The notes below the pieces were generated by a model. It made no database searches, was not told where the DNA came from, and worked only from the letters and a program-made list of their open reading frames with translations. This document shows positions 37,686 to 48,965 of a DNA stretch of 64,000 nucleotides, one piece after another. Source of the DNA: Cercopithifilaria johnstoni (lineage: Eukaryota > Nematoda > Chromadorea > Rhabditida > Onchocercidae); contig CAKAEH010000334.1 of assembly GCA_916381525.1 (NCBI GenBank), positions 62,001 to 126,000 on the forward strand, written 5' to 3'. The stretch's first letter is position 1; each line of letters opens with the position of its first letter. The translations under genes were made by a program, and so were the position numbers.

Positions 37686-39748
37686 ATGAGGAATGAACAG
37701 ATTAATTGCAGTGATTGGGCTAGTGAAAAGCCTGTTGGAAGAATAATGGTGCATGAAGTAGTAGTCAGGGAGGCTGATGATCGTCGCTATGCTGCCTTGA
37801 TCAGGGTCTGATTTTGATTTCATTTCGAGTAAATTTGTTTCTCATTGTTCACAATGTTTCTAGTTCCATAGAGGAAGCATTTCATACTTAGCCATACTTT
37901 CTGAAATTTCATCGTTTTAATAGAATATTATGAAGTATTCTCATTTGCAGGGCGTTGTATGCAGCGGTGGAATTTTAGGCATTATCTTATTCGCACGGAA
38001 AACACGGATGGTACTTTCTTAGCTTTTGTCGCAAAAGTAATTTAAGCTGTTGTAAGATATTAAATGTTTTTCTTGTATTATTGCACATCTATTTGCCGAA
38101 GATTTTTGAAAACAAAATCATTCGTTATATTATGATATTTATTGTCTTCACATTAATTATTCATGTTAATTATTGAACTCTGTGTTCACATTAATTATTG
38201 ATAGAAAGTGTTGGTTGATATTTCAATTTAGTTTTACGAGTTTCAGTTTGCGAGGTACGAAAAAGTATCAGAGATACCACTTGAGGTATATAAAAAAGGA
38301 ATTGAACTGAAAGGAATTGTTCGTGCTGTTCATTCCAATGGATATATGAAAGTCGAGCATATACCAATGTTCACGTTGCCGAAATTTCTTTCCAGAAAGA
38401 AGTCAATTCAGGTAATATTTGAATATATAAATAGATTAGAATGGCCACTTCCAAATAAGCAGTCAGTTAAATAATTTTCGAAACTTTTAGTTGGTTACCG
38501 AAAATAGGGAAAACAATGTTTAGACAAGTGTCCAATGATTAAAGTATTTTTGAATTACTTTAAAAAATTTTGTAGCCAGGATTGCTGGACTTACGACTTG
38601 CGGGTATTGATGTTTCGGATGCTGGTTCGAACTATCTTACGAAAGTGGTGCGCTTGCGTAGTAATCAAATACTTTTCTCTGCCATCAAGCCAGTTGAAAA
38701 TAACAAATGTATCGATGCTGAAATTTTCTTGCAGAGGGTCAGTTTTTGAGTCTTTTAATTTTTTTTTCAAAATGTAATCTAATTTTAAAGTTAACATGCT
38801 TTCATGACAAGTTTATGGACAAATTTACTTCATACAGCCTTTCCAGAAGAGATTTTTGCAAACAAATTTAAATGTGGATTTGGTACGTCGAGGTTTTGCA
38901 CGTGTAATACCGCTGAGTAATCCAGAACATGTGGATGCTTTGAAAACTAATCTCTCATATTCAAGATTAATGTCAAAGTTGATCATGTCTGAAAAGGTTT
39001 TTTTTCATGTTATGAATAGCGAAAGGAAAGGTGCTTTAAAAGTCAAATACAGAAGTATTGAAAATCTTTCCAAATTAAAATTAAACACTGCCTGGACTTA
39101 CTTAGCTTGATATCTAACTAGTCTTATCATTTGTGTGAAATCTTTCAGATCGCTGATCGTCGAGGATTAGGTTTGTGGACTCGTGATACGTGGGCGGAAG
39201 TTATATTTTCATATCCTGTCACTTTCAGACAGATTATCCGTTCGACAGGAATAACGAGATTTCTGGTAATTTTAAAGTTATTGTAAATTACAAAACAAGA
39301 TAACTTTTTTTGCATGACAGAGATTTAAGTCAGTTTAATTTGCACAATTTCATTTTTTGGAAGATGATTGAGTGATGTTGCAATATTTTAGCTTTCATTC
39401 TGTCCCGCGAAATATTGTGTGACTTGAGAGTATTACAAGTTCTGCTGGTAACTTTTCGGTAAATATTCTTATTATGAAAGACAGACTACCATCTCTTTAG
39501 AGTCAATCTTATTCCAGGAATTGTAAATTCCAACTAATTTATAATGAAACATTTGTAAAATTTAGGTCGCAACTACAGTTGTCTGCAAAGAAATGCTTGT
39601 CACTGGAAGTCGTATATCGAAACAAGCATTTAAAACCATCACTGCATTAAGCCAAAAAATGTATATAATAGTGCAACAATTAGCTAATGCATCATTTGGA
39701 TTAAACAGATCATTGAAAAGGAGGATTGACAAGTTTTCATCGAAATAA
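37686..39748 (+). CDS. C3orf33 family protein (SNase-like fold), probably membrane-anchored
   Basis: Homologue of human C3orf33, an incompletely characterised protein with a staphylococcal-nuclease-like (OB-fold) domain. Seven exons were assembled in phase: 37686-37805, 37951-38010, 38247-38411, 38576-38737, 38847-38996, 39149-39265 and 39566-39748, giving 318 residues. A hydrophobic segment GVVCSGGILGIILFARKTRM (about residues 41-60) aligns with the human transmembrane stretch. It is followed by SEIPLEVYKKGIELKGIVRA, then VEHIPMFTLPKFLSRKK, PGLLDLRLAGIDVSDAG, LNVDLVRRGFARVIPLSN, TWAEVIFSYP and a basic C-terminus ending RRIDKFSSK. The acceptor for exon 3 was chosen at TTTCAG because it keeps the family spacing between the membrane segment and the IPLE motif. 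The exon 1 donor (GTCTGA) is weak. prohibitin-2 follows 467 bp downstream on the same strand. Confidence 0.82.
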
Positions 39749-40215
39749 ATTCGACCACTGGAAATTATTATTACATATGTTTTGGTGTCTAGTTGATTTG
39801 ATGAGTGTTTCAAGTCATCTCTACCAGTCACCATTGAAATAGTCGTGTATTTTTTTAGTTTTTTAGATATCAGGTTTTATAGATGCGAAGTTGGAGTTCG
39901 AAGATTAATTGATGTGATATGTTATTCGATTTATTTGTAAATATTAAATGGTTTGAATGAAAGGTATCTAGAACTACGCTGGTAAAGATTTTATGGAATA
40001 GCTGTTTTTCGCTCAACTTAGCAAATACATGTTCTATTTCATGTGTTTGCACCTACTTCTGTAGTTCGCGTTTTCAAATCTTTATAACGTTGTGTTCCTA
40101 TAGAACAAGTTAGAGTATTATTTAGGTCCTTCCTCTGCTCTTTTATTATATATACATTGATTGTAATTAAATACGTTTAATTTTTCAACTTTTTTCTGAG
40201 ATTTTTTAGGTTTAG
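39749..40215. other. short intergenic region, C3orf33 homologue / phb-2
   Basis: 467 bp with T-rich runs and no coding signal. It ends in a TTTTTTAG acceptor at 40202-40209, 6 nt before the phb-2 ATG. Spacing and orientation are compatible with a nematode operon, but this is not proven. Confidence 0.5.
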
Positions 40216-42537
40216 ATGGTTAACTTGGAAAAATTATTACTGGATGTTGGTCCGAAAGGCCTCACTCTTATAGCTGGTACTGTGGCTGCTGGCTTTGGCT
40301 TTAAGGAATCACTTTTTTCCGGTATTTTTTCAAATTGTTTTGGTATCGTAAATTCTACTAAAGTAGTGAAATAGATTTTGCGAATTCCTAAAAGAATTCA
40401 CATTTGCTGAATTTCTGGTACTTCCCTTCACTTATATGCACTCTTTTCATTTTCAAGAACTTCACAGTTTTACAGCATGTACCTCCAACAGCTCCTCCTA
40501 GATTATATGCATAAAAAAAATAGGGAACTTGTGGAACTTTAAAGTCGAGCTGTGGTTGATGTTTAAGAGAGGATTTGCAGTTGACGCTGGACATAGGGCA
40601 ATAATGTTCAACAGAATTGGTGGTGTTGGTGATGTTATTTATAAAGAAGGACTGCATTTTCGAGTTCCATGGTTTCAATACCCAATTATATACGATATTC
40701 GTGCTCGCCCCAACCAGATTCGTTCACCAACTGGAAGCAAGGATTTGCAGGTTGTTTTTAATTTTTCAGTAACATATTTTTTTGTGCCTCATATCTGCCT
40801 CAGGAAACACCCTTATCGATAAGTATTACATACAAAAATGTTGTCTATCAACATTCTTGCAGTATGTAACTGCGCAACAAGTATACTTTATCGTTGTTTT
40901 CTAAAATATTGTGTTCTTCAAAAACAGATGCTTCAGTTGATAATTATCTCTGTTTGAACATTCAGATGGTGAACATTGGTCTACGCGTTCTTTCACGTCC
41001 GGATCCTTCGACATTACCAAAAATATATCGGATGCTGGGACAGAACTGGGAAGAAAGAATTTTACCTTCAATCTGCAATGAGGTTTGTGGTACAAGGGTT
41101 CAAGTATTTCAACACTCTAAAATACACTTCGAAAACTGGTAGAGTCTGAGGAACAAGTTTGTTTCATATTTAATACATCATGTGTGTAACGGCATTGAAG
41201 AGATGTTCATATTTATAATATGTTTAGGATAGTAGTCATCAGTTGCAGGAATTTTATATAACTTTTTAAATCTAAGCAAAATAAAGTTTTTGTTTACTTC
41301 GTAATATTCTGACCATTCATGGAAGTTTTTTAGTGAGAACTTGTAAGGAACTTGAGTTTACATTCTTTTGCGTATTATTCTTGAGTCTACATTCTTTTGC
41401 GTATTATTTATAAAATTTCCAAATTTCTTCTGCGTATTTGGATTGTTTCTCTACGTATTAAAGTTTTAGGTACTCAAAGGTGTTGTAGCGAAATTTAACG
41501 CTTCCCAGCTGATAACACAACGACAGCAAGTTTCTTTACTTGTTCGTAAAGGTCTTATCGGTGAGTATTATTTGATTGTTTCTTCATTTGTTAACTGCCA
41601 GTACTTTTAATCAATTCTTTTTGTTCATTTTGACATTGTGTACACCAAAGTCCGAAGTGCATTTTAAAGATTATGAGTGTTTATTTGTCAAAACTTTTTA
41701 AGAGAGAGCGCTGGATTTCAATATTATTTTGGACGATGTGGCAATTACCGAGTTGGCTTTCTCGCCGCAGTATTCTGCTGCTGTAGAAGCGAAACAAGTT
41801 GCTGCTCAAGAAGCTCAGCGTGCATCGTTCTTGGTAGAAAGAGCAAAACAGCAGAGACAGGAAAAAATTGTGCAAGCTGAGGGTGAAGCTCAGTCTGCCA
41901 AACTTGTTAGTTGATTTTTTAATTTTGTTGAAATTTTATTTCTAGACCTCTTTCTCTATTTTATGTAAACGTCGTTAATCTTGGCGAAGCTGAATAGTTC
42001 AAAAGTTCTCGCTGTAAAAAACGACGAAAATCATAGAAGTACAGCTACGAAGGCATTAAATATGAGAATGACAAAATATAAATGTTTTTCAGCAACATGT
42101 GCACAATTTTCTATCTTTGTTATATCCATGCAAATTTTGATTTTTTGTTAAATCATAATTCATCGGTCAGGAAGTGTTTTTCAGATAGGCGAAGCAATTA
42201 GACAAGATCCGGGCTTCTTAAAGTTGCGCAAAATTCGTGCAGCTCAAAAAATCTCAAAGATTATATCAGAAACAGCAAACAATAGAGTTGGTTCTTTTTA
42301 TTCGAACAAATCCTCGAAAATTACCAACATTTGTAAAAGTTGGTCTCCGGATCATCCGAAGTTCTCTTGTTCTTTTAGTTCAAAGATGTCGAAATTACTG
42401 ATATGTTCTCAGCTAGTTCATTGGATTTGAGTAACTCATTTAACTTGCAGGTGTATCTACCATCCGGTGGTCTCATGCTAAATATTGCCGATGGAGATTA
42501 CCTGAATGTTGACAGTAAAGACAGGTTGAGACGGTGA
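40216..42537 (+). CDS. phb-2: prohibitin-2
   Basis: Inner-membrane scaffold that forms a ring complex with PHB1 and supports cristae, m-AAA protease control and mitophagy. Seven exons join in phase: 40216-40321, 40581-40750, 40966-41082, 41470-41560, 41703-41905, 42185-42286 and 42451-42537. They total 876 nt, or 291 residues. The N-terminal hydrophobic anchor lies in KGLTLIAGTVAAGFGFKESL. Next come HRAIMFNRIGG and EGLHFRVPWFQYPIIYDIRA, then PNQIRSPTGSKDLQMVNIGL, GQNWEERILPSICNE, VVAKFNASQLITQRQQVSLL, DVAITELAFSPQYSAAVEAK, the coiled coil with VERAKQQRQEKIVQAEGEA, and LPSGGLMLNIADGDYLNV. The central region is nearly invariant across animals. The exon 5 acceptor is TTTTTAAG, less usual. The start follows a likely trans-splice acceptor. 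Confidence 0.97.
41351..41408. repeat. 29-bp tandem duplication in a phb-2 intron
   Basis: Copies at 41351-41379 and 41380-41408 differ at one position. Each begins CTTGAGT and carries ACATTCTTTTGCGTATTATT. Intronic, with no coding effect. Confidence 0.85.
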
Positions 42538-42916
42538 AATCGTTATCGGAAATTTGCGAACATCAATATTGGGAATTTTGTTAATTTTGTTCCTTAATCA
42601 CAATTTCATTTTAGTAAAAGTATTAAAACTTCCTGGTTCCATACTATTAATTTTTCATGGTAACGTGAAATGGCTCATAAAGTTAGGTAATGAAAAGAAT
42701 TCAGTTAGCAAAAGCAAAGATTTTGAGGATTTGTGAAATATTGTCGTGGATATCATCGCGACATATTTCAATCTTAATCTGGAACCAGTGATTGAAATTT
42801 TGTAATTATTGAAGTAAAATTTAGGGGAAGTAGTTTTCAATAAATAAAAATGAATTTTAGTTCGCATGAAATCAATCGGAGACGTTTGATACGGCATGAA
42901 TTTGTCGGTTTGGACA
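42538..42916. other. convergent intergenic region, phb-2 / DB-domain gene
   Basis: 379 bp between the stop of plus-strand phb-2 and the stop of the minus-strand DB-domain gene. It must hold both 3' UTRs. Open frames here look incidental. Confidence 0.5.
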
Positions 42917-45900
42917 TTATGTAGCATTTTGGATGTTATGCTTTTCAATAAGACTAAGACGAAAGCAATGTTTGATTTTCTTGAGTACACCCCAACATGG
43001 CAGCATACTTACATCTGCCTGAAAAATTTTTTTTCATTGAAATTCTTTCTGAAAATTCATCCTAAAGCTTTTGAAACTAAACTATGAGTTAATCCTAAGA
43101 TTGTTCTTCAATGCTTATTCATGCATCATAGTGAATTAGGCACAGAATTGGTTATAAAACCTGAAAGTTGGATCCGGGGGTCATTTGACAGAATCTTAAA
43201 CATTTGTCACCAGCAGCTGTCTGTTGTACACCTCTTTCACGGCAGCAGTTGGTATGGTCGGAATCCTGAGCAGCGCATGATAATAAGCTCCTACCGTTAC
43301 TTCGAGGGCACGGATCTGAGCCAACAAACATTGCCGTCAGCTGCAATTTCTTTTTACAAAATTTGATATTTTCATTTCGCATAGTAATTGAAATTTACAA
43401 CTTCACTGAAGAGAAGAAATGATTTGCGGAAAATGAAAAGTTAATTCTGAAATCTCAATATTGCATTTACTCAATATCCTTCGGTAGAATGATCCAAATC
43501 ATTTTCTAGAATTTAACTTCTCCGATCTAGTGTACTTTCAACTATTAAAGACCACTGTATAGGTAAACTATTCACATTCATTGCATTTATATGTTATTTG
43601 TCGGCGTCAAATCCATGTACTAACATTTTAGTCTTCACAGTTTTCGAAATTCTTGATATTCTCATACTCTTCAGGTTATTTTCTAATTATAATTGTTAAT
43701 TTGAAAATAAGGGATTAATTACGTACAAATTGGTCTTGAAAACTCTTGAGAGTGAGCTTATCGCAGAAGACAATGCATACTATAAACGTGTTATGATAAT
43801 ATGAGTTCCGAAGGTTTTCCTTCTACAGTTTATACGCGTGAGCTAATTTTCATCACTCTTTTCATTAACAATTACGCATAAATGAAATCATATATAAAAG
43901 TCTATGTTAATGATAAAATAATATATAACTAACTATATTAGATGTTCACAAATAAAAAATAAAATTAGAGAAAATTAAAAGTGAAACATTAAAAAAGAGA
44001 TCAATGTTTACCAATCTGCGATCGATAATGTCGAAATTACATCGCGATTCACATTTAGCATCGATATTTTTCTCTTTGCAACACTCCAGAAATGCGTTAT
44101 TGGCGCTCTATAATGGCATTATTGATACAGGGATGAAGAGTCATCCGATTCTTAAAATATTTTGCAAATTAGGTGTTATGAAAACAAAGCGAACAAGTAA
44201 GGCTGCTCTAATATCTTCTGCAGCTATAGGAGATCGATTTTGTTTTAGAGATGTGTGAGCTGGTTGTAGCGTCGTCGTTTGAGATGCTAAAACTGGTTCA
44301 AGAAGTGCTCTGTCGAGAGTACTAGTCTGTGATAATCTTCGCGGCGCAAATTGTTGCGTTGGATCGTTCGGTTCAGACGTAACAATTGCTAGGATCGGTA
44401 ACTGTGATACTTCAGGCCGTCGTTGTGCTCTAGGCTGAACTCCAGATAATCGTTTCCTGGAAAATTAGTTTATAACACACTAAACAATTAGTAACCTAAG
44501 CAGAAATTATGAATACAAATGGTTTTCATCGTATTCCTGCTCATCTGTGTAAATTTTAAATTTCAAACTGTGAAGAACTTACAAGATATATGGTGATATA
44601 AATTGTCGAGATGATGAGTGTCTGGACCTTGAAGTATTCAGTGATTGTCTATTGGATATGGTTGAAGCTGGAACTTTTATATGAAGAAGTGCCAACCTGA
44701 GACTGGCTAATTCCGGTAACTGTTGTTGTCTTGCATTTGATCTTGTACCAAATTTTACGAGTTGTTTATTTGACTGGGATTCAGAAGCGAATGGATGGTG
44801 ATGAACATTTATTGTGGAAGGAATTTCTGTATTCAGTGAAGTTCCATTTTCATTCATTGAAAATTGAGAAGGGTTATTATTCGGAAAAGGCACACGCTTA
44901 GCGGTATCCGTCGTGTAGGTTTCATTAACCGCCTTTTGATGATAATGATGCACTATAGGTTCAATAGGCAAATCTCGGTGTCGTAGCATTTGGTCATTAT
45001 TCTGCAACAGAAACTTGCTTTCATATCATGTTGAAATCATTTAATACTCTTTCAAACAACTTCACCTGTTATCATTTTTGTCATCTTACTATTTTTACTT
45101 TCAACTTTTCTATTCCATATCTAATAAAAATAAAAGAATGAAAAAAAGTTATAACATAAAATAGACCTATTTTGTTTTACTTATTTCTGATAAATTTTCA
45201 CCTCTGCAATACTTTTCTTTCTTCATCATGAATTCCTCATTTTCTTTAGTAAAATTAGTAGTATAACAAGTTATTTGTTGCTTTGAGCATTCTAATTTTT
45301 GTTTTAGTTTTTATTATGCTGAAATAATACAAATGGAAGAAAATAACTGATTCTTTTCTGAATAGTTCTTTTCTTTAACCTTGTTTGACATTTGACCTCA
45401 ACTGCTCATATCGTATAAATCTCATATTATTCTAACCCAAAATGTAGCAAAATTTTATGATAAAAAATAAATTACGAGAAATATTCACAGTACTTCCTAA
45501 TGTAATAAAGTTGCAATTGAAAAAAGAAGTGAAAATTAGTTTAATATATTTACTAAATTTTTATATAAAGGATATAAGAAAATTCAAAAGTACAAATAAA
45601 TAATTAATGAAATTTTTGCTTGGCTTAAAATACAAAAATTATTCAACTATTTGTTCCCTTTCTTCACCTTCGAACTTATTTATTAGTTTTCTGCACTTTT
45701 GAAAAATAGTCATCAGTAAATTACAACTAACCATATATGAAACTAATTCCGGTGTTGCCCCTGTTGAAACTTGTTGTTGTTGTTGTTGTTGTTGTTGTTG
45801 AGTTCCATGAATCGTAGCTAATAAATTTTTTTGAAAATTTCTTGGATGATTTTCTATTTGCGATTGTTGCAATAGCGATTCTGTTGGAATGGTGAAAATC

Positions 45901-46401
45901 GAAGAATTTTGTGTTTGCTGATTTTGAGATTGTAATGGCAGCACGAACCAGGTCTGCTGGCCTATCAATAAATCTGTATCTTCCTAATTATTACTAATTT
46001 GATTTATCACTAATTGATCGTATTTTCCAATGAAACATATATGCAAAAAGTTTGGAAAAAAATTCAATAATAAGAAATGAAGAAAAAAAAAGAATAGAAT
46101 AAAATTGGATAATTATTCGTATTTTCAATCTTTTTCTTCTTTACTTAACAAACAATCAAAATAAAATAGTTAATGATAACGGAAATATTCTATAATGTGA
46201 ATGAAATATCATTTTAAAAAGTTTATTAATTAATTCATTAATTATTTCTAATTCTAGGATCTCTTTTAAAAAGGATTTCTTTTAGGAGGGAGGGGCAAAT
46301 ACATTGTAATCTATGTGATGAAATTTAAATTTTATATTTAAGTATTATTATATTAGATGGTAAAGATTACCTGATAACATAATTACAAGAAGTAGAAACA
46401 T
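42917..46401 (-). CDS. secreted Q-rich protein with C-terminal nematode DB domain
   Basis: Seven exons were assembled by phase: 46371-46401, 45732-45961, 44583-45001, 44195-44456 (an alternative donor ends it at 44186), 44012-44107, 43161-43340 and 42917-43018. They total 1320 nt, or 439 residues. Exon 1 is only 31 nt and encodes MFLLLVIMLS, a short signal peptide, joining to GQQTWFVLPLQSQNQQ. A long low-complexity part follows, with ten consecutive glutamines from a CAA run and many serine, proline and histidine residues. The last three exons form a DB domain with its 12-cysteine pattern: FLECCKEKNIDAKCESRC, GSDPCPRS, LLSCAAQDSDHTNCCRERGV, DKCLRFC, SMLPCWGVLKKIKHCF, and a TAA stop. DB domains are nematode extracellular modules of unclear biochemical role. 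The gene is probably extracellular or cuticle/matrix-associated. Splice joins are inferred, and the acceptor at 44108-44109 (TTATAG) is the least certain. Confidence 0.75.
45772..45800 (-). repeat. CAA trinucleotide repeat (polyglutamine)
   Basis: About ten CAA units on the minus strand (GTT/TTG units on plus) encode ten consecutive glutamines in exon 2 of the DB-domain gene. Pure repeats of this kind often vary in length between individuals. Confidence 0.9.
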
Positions 46402-47379
46402 TCAAGCATCAGCGTTATATTTCTTCTTCGTCTTCTTCAATTTTTCTTTCTTCTTTCCTTTTTACAATACACTTATGATTAATAATTTAGTTAAGCCTTA
46501 ATTTTTTTTCCATTTTAAAATTCTATTAGATAAAATAAATAAATTAAATAAATATATATTACTATTTCTACTACAGCTATTTAAGTGTACTACCATTTTC
46601 TTCATCCTTTCCTTTAATAAGCTCATATAAAACGTGTTTCGAACATTTGTGTAAATATAACGATGCTTCTTTCCTTCATCTTCCATGCATGGCAACCATC
46701 TAATATCCCAACATTATTACTACAACAACAGTAGCATTGCTTCTTGTCATTACATTCCATACTTTTCCTCTCTTTAGCTTGTTTTCATTTTAATTTTTAA
46801 AAAGGAAATTATTGGTTTAAGATTTCTCGTTTATCTTATACATATATATATATATATATATGTACATATAAAAATTTGCTCCATTTCTTTTTCCTTCTCA
46901 CACTTTTGCAAAATGATATCAAAATGCTATGTGATATTATTGGTCGCAAGAAATGTACGCAAACAGGTTGCATTCATTTATTAGCACATTTTTAAAATTA
47001 GTTAAATTACTACTGGGACTTAAAATGATCATACGTTATGCACCGGTAATTTCTAAAATGTTAAAGAAAAAAATTGTAATTTAATTTTGTTCCTTCCAGG
47101 TGCTATTTGAATAGCTAATTGATATGGAAAATTAAGCTTGCAAAATTCTAATTTTTTTCATAACTGAAGCAGTTTGAAAGAAATTAGGAAAAACATCTGT
47201 TTGAAATAAATTGATTTGAAGGAGAGGAGGCATATATGTGTGCCTTCGATTTCAAATTTATAAAATTAATGCTCAAGTTTATTTCAATTGCCAATTTATA
47301 TTTAATGGCATGGCGAATTTTGCAAATTTCATTAAATATTTTAAGATATCACAAATTGATATGAGAAAAGATTTTTTCA
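46402..47379. other. intergenic region, DB-domain gene / ubc-7
   Basis: About 980 bp, strongly AT-rich, between the DB-gene start and the ubc-7 stop. It contains a pyrimidine-rich run near 46425-46465 and a TA microsatellite at about 46840-46862. A short minus frame at 46498-46695 shows nothing recognisable. Confidence 0.5.
46840..46862. repeat. TA dinucleotide microsatellite
   Basis: An uninterrupted alternating TA run about 22 bp long in intergenic DNA. A second, broken TA-rich tract lies near 23583-23612 in a MAST intron. Confidence 0.85.
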
Positions 47380-48965
47380 CTAAGTTTCTTCTTGAGTTCT
47401 GCGCACGCATTCAGCAACCTTCTTTTTAAATGCTGGATAATTTTCACGGAGCATTTTCTGAAATATTCTTGGAAATCTGCTTGCAAAACGTTTCATCACT
47501 AAGCATTCGTTGCAGTTACCAAAAGCATAACAGAATTTATTTTTAGGCCAATAGTCTTGAAAAGAAAATATCAGAAAGCGAAAAAGTTGGAAATTTAAAA
47601 GCGAATGTGAAAATTGATTTTTAAATTTCCAATTGAAAAAAGATTTTCCAGCAAAAATTTCAATAATATTAAACGAAATATGTTAACATACAGCAGCATC
47701 AACATTAGCAGGTGATTCGTAATTTGGATCGGCAAGCATAGATATGACTGATAGCAAAATGGTTTCTACTGTATGAACCGGTAACCAACGTTCCTCCGGT
47801 TTCTCATAACCGTAACGATCATCGCCTGGTTCATGAAGAATTGATATACAAACATTGCCATCCATGTCTACTAAAACTTTATAAAATTAGCTAAACAATT
47901 CCTGCATCATTCTGCATCATGATTCTAATGATAATTCAACAGATAGTAAGCAATGCTTTATAAATGGCTATTTGATTGCTTTCCAAATTTTTATTCAAAA
48001 TTCAATTCCTGGATAGTGTACAATCGATGAAGCATTCATTACTGTTTGGATGCCAGATTTTTGATATAAATCGCATTTTTGGCGGTCGTTGCGGATAATC
48101 AACGGGGAAATCGAGTGTAGCACGAAATACTCCGCCTTCGCTGAAAATATTTGCGATATTTCACGTGACGAATTCATGAATAATTCGTGGAAAATTGTGG
48201 ATTATTTTGATCACCTAATAGATATAATCAATAGGGTAATTGAGTGTAGCTTAAATTTATTTATCAAAACCTGAACTCGGCATTCTATTTGTTAAAACCT
48301 GAAATGCTTCCTTTATCAAATATATTTAAAAAAAAACAAAAGAATTGAACGATGTTGCTGAAGGAAAGCTCGAAAAGAGAATAAATACAGCATTCGTTTT
48401 TTTCCATCAGAAAGTTAAAGACAAATTTACTATGGGGTATCTGGTGGTCCAAGTACAACCACTTCCCATTTGTAAATATCTTCAACATCACCACGAAGAC
48501 CAGCTGAAAATCCTTCTACTGGTGATCGCTTCAAATCTGTAAAGAACAAAAACTTTAATTTCACTTCAACTTATGAGTTTTTTTTCTAACTTATTTTCAA
48601 AATATCTTTTGTTTTTGTTCCTTCTAATGATGATACAAATTAGAACATACAATAAACTAACTTGTCAAGTAAAAGTATTTGAGATTTGTAAAAACACAAA
48701 AATTGCCGCTATCATTGAACTTCATTCGCGCAATAAAATATTAAAGTTATTGCGGAAAAATTGATAAGTATGAAAAACTATATTAGGAGATTACAAAAGT
48801 TATTCTATAAATTGAAAATTTTTTGTTTAAATGTGTTAAAACTAAAATCATATATATACTATTCGAAGTAGTCTAACAGTCATGGAATTCATCATCTCAT
48901 TAATTAAAACCTCGAAGTTGTCGTTTTAATAAGAGCGCCGATTGGGATATCGAATTGGTGGTCAT
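47380..48965 (-). CDS. ubc-7: ubiquitin-conjugating enzyme E2 G1 (UBC-7 type)
   Basis: E2 enzyme of the UBE2G family, associated with K48 chain formation. Five exons join in phase: 48911-48965, 48431-48536, 48043-48140, 47692-47870 and 47380-47457. They total 516 nt, or 171 residues; human UBE2G1 has 170. It starts MTTNSISQSALLLKRQLRDL, then SPVEGFSAGLRGDVEDIYKW, PPDTPYEGGVFRATLDFPVD and YPQRPPKMRFISKIWHPNID. The catalytic cysteine is in MDGNVCISILHEPG. It is followed by the acidic family insertion (GDDRYGYEKPEERWLPVHTV) that marks the UBE2G/Ubc7 class. The C-terminus ends VAECVRRTQEET. An acceptor-like GTTAG lies about 30 nt before the ATG. The gene is divergent from NADK2. Confidence 0.96.

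Noticed and set aside
38247..38411. Upstream acceptor for C3orf33 exon 3 at 38228-38230
   Set aside because: It keeps frame but inserts six residues. The TTTCAG at 38241-38246 matches the family spacing exactly and is the stronger site.
38622..38650. GGTTCGAAC resembling a tRNA T-loop
   Set aside because: It lies in a coding exon of the C3orf33 homologue, and no cloverleaf arms flank it. No tRNA was found in the window.
43121..43366. 81-residue plus-strand frame
   Set aside because: It is antisense to the exon that encodes the CAAQDSDHTNCC part of the DB domain.
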